From Clostridia bacterium (GTDB taxonomy: Bacteria > Bacillota > Clostridia > TANB77 > CAG-508): 22,770 nt of DNA. A program made the position numbers and the translations under genes. The stretch covers positions 1 to 22,770 of the forward strand of contig CAADYC010000015.1 of the NCBI GenBank assembly GCA_900753165.1. The letters are read 5' to 3'. Positions 16,196 through 21,365 of the stretch are shown here, in pieces. A model generated the notes under the pieces. The model saw only the letters and a list, made by a program, of their open reading frames with translations. It was not told the origin of the DNA and searched no databases. Each line of letters opens with the position of its first letter. Positions within the stretch are counted from its first letter, which is position 1.

Positions 16196-16288
16196 TTTTT
16201 TGAATGGGCAACGAAAAATAAAAAAACATTAAGTTTAAATAATAAATTATTAAAAATAAATAATTTAATTGTGAAAGGAAAAATAAAT

Positions 16289-16885
16289 ATGAAAAATATT
16301 TTGAAATCAATAGAAAGAGGAATTGTCAAAGGTGCAATTTGGATTTATTGTAAAGTTGTATATAGATTTGAATTAGTAGGAAAAGAAAATATACCAAAGG
16401 AAGGACCAGTAATTATTTGTGGAAACCATAGAAGTTTTTTAGATCCACCACTAATGGAAGTAACAACAGGAAGATATACTAGATTTTTAGCTAAAGAAGA
16501 ATTAACAAAAAATAAATTTTTAGCTTATTTAGGATATGTATTTGATGCTATTTTAGTAAAAAGAGATTCAAAAGAAGTTATAGCACTTAAAGAATCTTTG
16601 AAAACTTTAAAAAATGGAGATTGTTTAGCCTTATTTCCAGAGGGAACCAGAAATGGTTTAGCAAAAGGTGAAAAAGTTAAAGATGGTGCTGCATTTTTTG
16701 CTGTAAGAAGCGGAGCACCTGTTATACCTTGTGGAATTAAAGGTGGAGAAAAAGGAAACAGGAAGGTAACGATTACATATGGAAAGCCACTAGATTTTAG
16801 TCAATATAAGGGTAGTAAAGATAAAGAAGTTTTAGATAAAGTTACTGAAGAAATTATGAATAATATTATTGAACTTACAAAATAG
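16289..16885 (+). CDS. plsC: 1-acylglycerol-3-phosphate acyltransferase PlsC
   Basis: A 198-aa PlsC-family protein with the catalytic HX4D motif NHRSFLD (H47, D52) and the substrate-binding motif FPEGTRNG (E118), plus the later APVIPCGIKGG motif. It adds the second acyl chain to lysophosphatidic acid to make phosphatidic acid at the cytoplasmic membrane face. The ATG at 16289 has AAAGGA 9 nt upstream; the GTG at 16271 overlaps that site. The length is normal for the short bacterial form. It ends at a strong hairpin facing a minus-strand gene. Confidence 0.93.
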   Translation: MKNILKSIERGIVKGAIWIYCKVVYRFELVGKENIPKEGPVIICGNHRSFLDPPLMEVTTGRYTRFLAKEELTKNKFLAYLGYVFDAILVKRDSKEVIALKESLKTLKNGDCLALFPEGTRNGLAKGEKVKDGAAFFAVRSGAPVIPCGIKGGEKGNRKVTITYGKPLDFSQYKGSKDKEVLDKVTEEIMNNIIELTK

Positions 16886-16888
16886 AGA

Positions 16889-16915
16889 AGCAGGGAGGTT
16901 ATAGACCTCCCTGCT
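16889..16915. terminator. Bidirectional terminator between plsC and the 69-aa membrane protein gene
   Basis: AGCAGGGAGGT (16889-16899) and ACCTCCCTGCT (16905-16915) form a perfect 11-bp GC-rich stem with the loop TATAG. T-richness follows only loosely on either strand, but the convergent position supports the call. Confidence 0.75.
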
Positions 16916-16922
16916 GAAAAAA

Positions 16923-17132
16923 TTATTCAGCAATGTCATCAGTAAAATTATTAGAATCTTTTTTTGAAAGAATATTTCCAATAAAATCCATAACAAAAAG
17001 TACAGATACCTCTAGTAAAAGTGTTTGGTAACTGAAACTCTTTTTAGTTACCAAATAATATATTGTCGCAAGTGCGGCAAATAGTATTGTTAGGATTAAA
17101 CTAAATATTGCTGCATTCAAAATTTTTTCCAT
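16923..17132 (-). CDS. Small two-helix membrane protein of unknown function
   Basis: A 69-aa protein with two hydrophobic segments (about residues 5-28 and 36-54) and an acidic tail (KKDSNNFTDDIAE). I do not recognise a family; the layout recalls small phage holin-like or accessory membrane proteins, but that is weak. AGGAGG lies about 10 nt before the ATG at 17132; longer in-frame starts up to 17174 lack a site. It has a good promoter (17211-17240) arranged back to back with that of typA, and a 9-bp inverted repeat (17166-17189) in its leader. Confidence 0.65.
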   Translation of the reverse strand: MEKILNAAIFSLILTILFAALATIYYLVTKKSFSYQTLLLEVSVLFVMDFIGNILSKKDSNNFTDDIAE

Positions 17133-17165
17133 AAAATCAAATCCTCCTAAAATAGAAAAGTCTAG

Positions 17166-17189
17166 AATCTTCATGTCTTAATGAAGATT
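17166..17189. repeat. Inverted repeat in the leader of the 69-aa gene
   Basis: AATCTTCAT (17166-17174) and ATGAAGATT (17181-17189) with a 6-nt loop. It lies between the promoter and the start of the minus-strand gene, so it would form a hairpin in the mRNA leader, some 20 nt before the ribosome binding site. Confidence 0.5.
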
Positions 17190-17210
17190 TTATAAAAAAT
17201 TAACATTAAT

Positions 17211-17240
17211 ATAATATCATATTTACATAAAAGATGTCAA
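17211..17240 (-). promoter_or_regulatory. Sigma-A promoter for the 69-aa membrane protein gene
   Basis: On the minus strand, TTGACA (17235-17240) is followed after 18 nt by TATTAT (17211-17216). Its -35 box is separated by only 6 bp from the -35 box of the typA promoter. Confidence 0.65.
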
Positions 17241-17246
17241 ATGCGA

Positions 17247-17275
17247 TTGACATTTTTTTTATTTAGTAGTATAAT
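17247..17275 (+). promoter_or_regulatory. Consensus sigma-A promoter for typA
   Basis: A perfect TTGACA (17247-17252) and TATAAT (17270-17275) with a 17-nt spacer that starts with eight T. It predicts a leader of about 195 nt before typA, which contains three REP-like hairpins. Confidence 0.85.
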
Positions 17276-17298
17276 TTTAAAGTTAAAAGAGAAAAAAA

Positions 17299-17327
17299 CG
17301 GGATTAGGGGACGGGTCTCCAATCCCG
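17299..17327 (+). repeat. REP-like 29-bp hairpin, copy B
   Basis: CGGGATT and AATCCCG ends with an inner GGGGAC/GTCTCC pairing around GG. Nearly the whole 29 bp is self-complementary. It lies inside the typA leader. Confidence 0.85.
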
Positions 17328-17349
17328 AAAAAATATTAAATTATTAAAA

Positions 17350-17378
17350 CGAGATTAGTGGACAGGATTTCAATTGCG
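17350..17378 (+). repeat. REP-like 29-bp hairpin, degenerate copy C
   Basis: Same length and orientation as copy B, with ends CGAGATT and AATTGCG and inner GTGGACAG. It has several mismatches in both arms, as expected of a decayed copy. Confidence 0.7.
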
Positions 17379-17391
17379 AAAAATTATAAAA

Positions 17392-17420
17392 ATGTAATTA
17401 TTAATATATGATAATTACAT
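17392..17420. repeat. AT-rich inverted repeat between REP-like copies
   Basis: ATGTAATTAT (17392-17401) and ATAATTACAT (17411-17420) form a perfect 10-bp stem with a 9-nt loop, in the stretch separating copies C and D. Confidence 0.55.
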
Positions 17421-17427
17421 AAACAAA

Positions 17428-17456
17428 CGGGATTGAAGACCCGTCCCCCAATCCCG
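17428..17456 (-). repeat. REP-like 29-bp hairpin, copy D (inverted)
   Basis: This is the same 29-bp unit in the opposite orientation; its reverse complement differs from copy A at one position. It ends 10 bp before the GGAGGGG ribosome binding site of typA, close enough to affect translation. Confidence 0.85.
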
Positions 17457-17479
17457 GAAAATTTTGGAGGGGAATAAAA

Positions 17480-19294
17480 ATGAACAACAAAAACATAAGA
17501 AACATAGCAATAATAGCACACGTAGACCACGGAAAAACAACACTAGTAGACGCGCTACTAAAACAAAGTCATGTATTCAGAGAAAACGAACAAGTACAAG
17601 AAAGAGTAATGGACTCAAATGACCAAGAAAAAGAAAGAGGAATAACAATACTATCTAAAAACACATCAGTAATGCATGGAGACATCAAAATAAACATAGT
17701 AGACACACCAGGACATGCTGACTTCGGAGGAGAAGTAGAAAGAGTTTTAAAAACAGTTGATGGTGTTTTACTATTAGTTGATGCATTCGAAGGAGCAATG
17801 CCACAAACAAGAGAAGTTCTAAAAAAATCATTAGCATTAGGACTAAAACCAATAGTAGTAATAAACAAAATAGATAGACCTGGAGCACAACCAGAAAAAG
17901 TTGTAGACCAAGTTATCGAATTATTTATAGAATTAAATGCAACAGACGAACAATTAGACTTCCCAGTAGTATATGCATCAGCAAAAAACGGAATTGCAAA
18001 AATGGACTTAGCAGATGAAGCAACAGATTTAACATGTTTATTTGAAACAATAATAAATACAATAGAACCACCAAAATGTGATTTAGAAGGACCAGCACAA
18101 ATGTTAGTATCTAACATTGATTATGACGATTATGTTGGAAGAATTGGTATAGGAAGACTAGAAAGAGGAACAATGAAAGTCGGAATGCCAGTTAGTATTT
18201 GTGGAAAAGAAGACAAAATAACACAAGGAAGAATTGCAAAATTATATACACATGTTGGTCTTAAAAAAGTTGAAGTTGAAGAAGTTGGAGCAGGTGATAT
18301 CATAGAATTTGCAGGACTTTCAGACATCAACATAGGAGATACAGTATGTGATTTTGAACATCCAGAAAAAATACCATTTGTAGACATTGACGAACCAACA
18401 GTAACAATGACATTTAGTGTAAATAATGGACCATTTGCTGGAAAAGAAGGACAATTTGTAACATCAAGACATATAAGAGATAGATTATACAAAGAACTAG
18501 AAAGAAATGTATCATTAAGAGTAAAAGACGGAGAAACACCAGATTCATTTGAAGTATCAGGTAGAGGTGAGTTACATTTATCAGTATTAATCGAAACAAT
18601 GAGAAGAGAAGGATTTGAACTATTAGTTTCAAGACCAAAAGTTATCTTCAAAGAAATTAATGGAGTTAAATGTGAACCAATTGAACTATTAGTTGTAAAT
18701 GTACCAGATGACTGCGTTGGAAATGTTATTGAAAAATTAGGAAGAAGAAAAGCAGAAATGGTTAACATGGAACCTGCAGAAGCTGGACATACAAAAATAG
18801 AATTCAGAATTCCTGCAAGAGGAATAATTGGATATAGAACAGAATTCCTTACAGACACAAAAGGTGAAGGAACAATGAATCATATATTTGACGCATATGA
18901 ACCATACAAGGGAGATATCCAAGCACGTGTTAGAGGAACAATAGTTGCATTTGAACCAGGTAAATCAGTAACATATGGATTATACAATGCACAAGATAAA
19001 GGAGATTTATTCATAGGACCAGGTGTAGATGTTTATGAGGGAATGATTGTTGGTCTAAATTCTAGAGGCGAAGATTTAGCAATAAATGTATGTAAAGAAA
19101 AACACTTAACAAATACTAGAGCATCAGGTTCAGATGAAGCATTAAGATTAGTTCCACCAATTCAAATGTCACTTGAAAAAGCTATAGAATTTATTCAAGA
19201 TGATGAATTAGTAGAAATAACACCAAAATCTATTAGATTAAGAAAGAAAATATTAGACTCAAAAGAAAGAGAAAGAGCTAATAGAAATAAATAA
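17480..19294 (+). CDS. typA: Ribosome-associated GTPase TypA/BipA
   Basis: A 604-aa translational GTPase of normal length. The G motifs are clear: AHVDHGKT (residues 13-20), RGITI (switch I), DTPGHADFGGEVERV, and NKIDRPGA. EF-G-like domains follow, and the C-terminal part carries the TypA-specific RIPARGIIGYRTEFLTDTKGEGTMNHIF stretch. TypA binds the ribosome near the A site and assists 50S assembly, especially at low temperature and under stress. GGAGGGG is about 8 nt before the start. The gene opens with strongly A-ending codons. A long open frame on the opposite strand is a by-product of codon composition. Its leader is unusual for containing three REP-like hairpins. Confidence 0.97.
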   Translation: MNNKNIRNIAIIAHVDHGKTTLVDALLKQSHVFRENEQVQERVMDSNDQEKERGITILSKNTSVMHGDIKINIVDTPGHADFGGEVERVLKTVDGVLLLVDAFEGAMPQTREVLKKSLALGLKPIVVINKIDRPGAQPEKVVDQVIELFIELNATDEQLDFPVVYASAKNGIAKMDLADEATDLTCLFETIINTIEPPKCDLEGPAQMLVSNIDYDDYVGRIGIGRLERGTMKVGMPVSICGKEDKITQGRIAKLYTHVGLKKVEVEEVGAGDIIEFAGLSDINIGDTVCDFEHPEKIPFVDIDEPTVTMTFSVNNGPFAGKEGQFVTSRHIRDRLYKELERNVSLRVKDGETPDSFEVSGRGELHLSVLIETMRREGFELLVSRPKVIFKEINGVKCEPIELLVVNVPDDCVGNVIEKLGRRKAEMVNMEPAEAGHTKIEFRIPARGIIGYRTEFLTDTKGEGTMNHIFDAYEPYKGDIQARVRGTIVAFEPGKSVTYGLYNAQDKGDLFIGPGVDVYEGMIVGLNSRGEDLAINVCKEKHLTNTRASGSDEALRLVPPIQMSLEKAIEFIQDDELVEITPKSIRLRKKILDSKERERANRNK

Positions 19295-19310
19295 TTGGGA
19301 ATGATATATA

Positions 19311-19622
19311 ATGTCTACGTACAAGAAAAAACTAAGATATAAGCCAGGAACTGAATCAATAAAAGCTGCAACTCAGGTTCATGATGACAATAGAGTGATT
19401 TCTGATGATGGAAAAAATAGAAAATATATTTTGCAAAAAATAAAAAAATTAATAAAAGAAGAAATGCCTGAAGAAAAAATTGTTGAGGAAATTCTTAAAG
19501 ATGATGTTATGAAAAAATTTGAATATTTAAAGAAAATAAATCCTGACATAAAAGTATTTGTTGAAAACTGGGTAAATGATGCCATAAATAAGAAAAATAA
19601 AAAAGAAGAACGAGAAAAATAA
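19311..19622 (+). CDS. Uncharacterised 103-aa basic helical protein downstream of typA
   Basis: A 103-aa protein I do not recognise. It has a basic N-terminus (MSTYKKKLRYKPGTESIK), then a helical charged region with KKLIKEEMPEEKIVEEILKDD and KKFEYLKKINPDIKVFVENWVNDAINKKNKKE. There is no membrane segment or catalytic motif. GGGAATGAT precedes the ATG, and the gene begins 16 nt after typA, so it is probably co-transcribed with it. A hairpin follows directly. A nucleic acid-binding role is conceivable from its charge, but nothing proves it. Confidence 0.7.
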   Translation: MSTYKKKLRYKPGTESIKAATQVHDDNRVISDDGKNRKYILQKIKKLIKEEMPEEKIVEEILKDDVMKKFEYLKKINPDIKVFVENWVNDAINKKNKKEEREK

Positions 19623-19652
19623 AAGGTTAGGCTTATATAAGTTTAACCTTTT
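19621..19652 (+). terminator. Hairpin after the 103-aa gene
   Basis: AAAAGGTTAGGCTT (19621-19634) and AAGTTTAACCTTTT (19639-19652) form a 14-bp stem with two G-U pairs and the loop ATAT. The descending arm ends in TTTT, with no further T-tract, so termination may be partial. Confidence 0.6.
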
Positions 19653-19706
19653 GAGTTTATGCCATATAAAAAATGATAAGCAAGGTTGAGAGGAATGAAG
19701 ATAAAA

Positions 19707-20294
19707 ATGAATAAACAAGAATTAGAAAAGATAAAGAAAAAAGCATTAGAAGACCACATACCAATAATAATGGATGATACTTTAGAGGTAATTGAAAAAG
19801 AATTAAAAGAAAATCCTCCAAAAAAAATATTAGAAATAGGTGCAGCAGTAGGATATTCTGCAATGTGTTTTTCAGAGTTCTTAGCAGATGATGGTAAAAT
19901 AGATACAATTGAAAGAGATGAAGAAAGAATAAAAGAAGCAAAAGAAAACTTCAAAAAAGTAGGTGTTGAAGATAAAATTCATCTTTATGAAGGTGATGCA
20001 GTAGAAATATTACCTACCTTAAATGAAAAATATGATATGGTATTTATAGATGCAGCAAAAGGAAAATACCCATTTTTCTTGAAAGAATCTTTAAGAATGA
20101 TAAATAGCGATGGTATCATTTTTGCAGATAATATTTTATACAAGGGTTATGTTATGAGTGATTATAATAAACATAAACAACGTACAGCTGTAAGAAATTT
20201 AAGAGAATATATAAAAGAAGTTTCTGAAAATCCAAATCTTGAGACAGAAATTTTGGAAGTAGGAGATGGTTTAGCAATAAGCAGAATAAAATAA
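19707..20294 (+). CDS. trmR: TrmR-like tRNA 5-hydroxyuridine methyltransferase (O-methyltransferase family 3)
   Basis: A 195-aa SAM-dependent methyltransferase. Motif I is ILEIGAAVGYSA, the acidic end of strand 2 is IDTIERDEERI, and the metal/substrate motif is MVFIDAAKGKYPFFL, followed by GIIFADNILYKGYV; all are typical of the YrrM/TrmR branch of the COMT-like family. TrmR methylates ho5U to mo5U at tRNA wobble position 34. The U32-family gene further right is a candidate for the hydroxylation step in the same pathway, as in B. subtilis yrrM-yrrN-yrrO. The start is 19707 or 19695: AGGA at 19691-19694 abuts the ATG at 19695 and is 12 nt from that at 19707, so neither spacing is ideal. Confidence 0.82.
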   Translation: MNKQELEKIKKKALEDHIPIIMDDTLEVIEKELKENPPKKILEIGAAVGYSAMCFSEFLADDGKIDTIERDEERIKEAKENFKKVGVEDKIHLYEGDAVEILPTLNEKYDMVFIDAAKGKYPFFLKESLRMINSDGIIFADNILYKGYVMSDYNKHKQRTAVRNLREYIKEVSENPNLETEILEVGDGLAISRIK

Positions 20295-20313
20295 AAAATT
20301 ATAGTATAAAAAA

Positions 20314-20353
20314 CAGACACATCAAAATAAAAATGATGTGTCTGAAATTTTTT
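20314..20353. terminator. Bidirectional terminator between trmR and the RelA/SpoT-like gene
   Basis: CAGACACATCA (20314-20324) and TGATGTGTCTG (20334-20344) form a perfect 11-bp stem with a 9-nt loop. Downstream on the plus strand is AAATTTTTT; on the minus strand TTTTTTATAC follows the stem. Confidence 0.85.
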
Positions 20354-21215
20354 AGAAAGTTCGACCTTTTTGTATGATTTGAAAAGGTTTTTCTAAGCCA
20401 ATGTAATCAAAAAGAGTACCATCTGAGACAGCATAACCATTTATATGTACTTTTGTACGGTCAAATTCTATTTCTGTACCAGAATACTTAGAATTCTTAT
20501 AAAAATCATGTCCAGCTGTAGAATGACTTTCTGCATGAATATGCATAGAAATGGTTCTACTTTGGATTTCAATGCACCTTCCAAGATAATCACGAAATGC
20601 TACATGCAAAGACTGGTAACCAGTTGCCTTTGGATGAATAATATAATCCTTGACCAAATGAATATTATCACTTGACAAATATGTTTTTGGTGGGATAACT
20701 ATATCCGGAAAATTTTCTGGATTAAATCCTTCTGTCTGAAAAGTAGGTGTTGCTTCACAAGGAGTATATCCTTTAGAAATCATAAATTTTATTATATCAT
20801 CCATAAGACTATAAAGAATCATTAAAGACTCTAAAGAATTATCAATAAACAAAGTAAATCTGAAAGCCAGTATATCTCTGAAATCATCTAAAGATTTATT
20901 TTGTTTTAAATATAATAACATTTTTTGATCACTACTAATAACTGCTTTTCTCCGTCCTTCTAAATAAAAAAGAAGTTTAGGATACCGATCTTTTGCAAAT
21001 GAATACAACGAATCAATTAAGCTTCGAGTATTTGAAAGAAATTGATCATCAGTTAATACATTATAATATTCTTTTAGTTTGTTAGCATGTAACATGTTTT
21101 CGGTTGTGTTACTTTCATGCAGATCAGACGCATATTGTTGTAACAATTCTGGAAGAGTAGAATAAGAATATAAATAATCAACGATGCTAATATTTTTTTT
21201 TGAATTTTTATCCAT
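20352..21215 (-). CDS. RelA/SpoT synthetase-domain protein (small alarmone synthetase-like)
   Basis: A 287-aa protein with a RelA/SpoT nucleotidyltransferase domain and no HD hydrolase domain. Visible motifs are YLEGRRKAV (GRxK-type ATP-binding loop), SLDDFRDILAFRFTLF (matching the IxDIxGxR strand with the metal-binding Asp) and DYIIHPKATGYQSLHVAF, then CIEIQSRTISMHIHAESHSTAGHDFYK, where most synthetases read E-[IV]-Q-[IV]-R-T; here Ser replaces the aliphatic residue. Such enzymes transfer pyrophosphate from ATP to GTP or GDP to make (p)ppGpp. The first 60 residues look helical and unlike known small synthetases. AGAAAGGA lies about 6 nt before the ATG. Synthetase activity is likely but not proven. 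Confidence 0.8.
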   Translation of the reverse strand: MDKNSKKNISIVDYLYSYSTLPELLQQYASDLHESNTTENMLHANKLKEYYNVLTDDQFLSNTRSLIDSLYSFAKDRYPKLLFYLEGRRKAVISSDQKMLLYLKQNKSLDDFRDILAFRFTLFIDNSLESLMILYSLMDDIIKFMISKGYTPCEATPTFQTEGFNPENFPDIVIPPKTYLSSDNIHLVKDYIIHPKATGYQSLHVAFRDYLGRCIEIQSRTISMHIHAESHSTAGHDFYKNSKYSGTEIEFDRTKVHINGYAVSDGTLFDYIGLEKPFQIIQKGRTF

Positions 21216-21263
21216 ATTTTGTCCTTTCTTAAATATAATTTTTTATACAGATTACATAAAATT

Positions 21264-21292
21264 ATTATAGCACAAAATTAAAATAAATTCAA
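21264..21292 (-). promoter_or_regulatory. Sigma-A promoter for the RelA/SpoT-like gene
   Basis: On the minus strand, TTGAAT (21287-21292) is followed after 17 nt by TATAAT (21264-21269), with an extended TGC before the -10. The leader would be about 45 nt. Confidence 0.75.
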
Positions 21293-21296
21293 ATTA

Positions 21297-21325
21297 TTGA
21301 CATAAAAGGGAAAAGTATATATAAT
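21297..21325 (+). promoter_or_regulatory. Consensus sigma-A promoter for the U32 peptidase-family gene
   Basis: A perfect TTGACA (21297-21302), a 17-nt spacer and a perfect TATAAT (21320-21325), about 40 nt before the start codon. It is back to back with the minus-strand promoter, 5 bp apart. Confidence 0.85.
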
Positions 21326-21365
21326 ATTATATACAGAATTTAAAAAGAAAAAGAGGAAAAAATAA

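Larger units (their letters stand above)
17133..17479. other. Divergent regulatory region and typA leader
   Basis: These 347 bases have no gene. From left to right they hold an inverted repeat in the leader of the minus-strand gene, its promoter, the consensus typA promoter, and the typA leader with two direct and one inverted REP-like copies and an AT-rich hairpin between them. Confidence 0.8.

Noticed and set aside
17234..17260. Hairpin plus eight T read as an intrinsic terminator
   Set aside because: No plus-strand gene ends upstream of it, and the two arms coincide exactly with two divergent consensus -35 boxes having good -10 boxes at proper spacing.
17299..17456. Repeats before typA read as a CRISPR array
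   Set aside because: There are only three units, one is degenerate and one is inverted, spacers are 22 and 49 nt, and another copy lies alone 7.5 kb away. This fits REP-like elements.
17569..18858. Long minus-strand open frames (182 and 242 codons) opposite typA
   Set aside because: Their Ser/Thr/Ile-rich composition mirrors the A-ending codons of typA, they have no ribosome binding site, and typA is certain on the plus strand.
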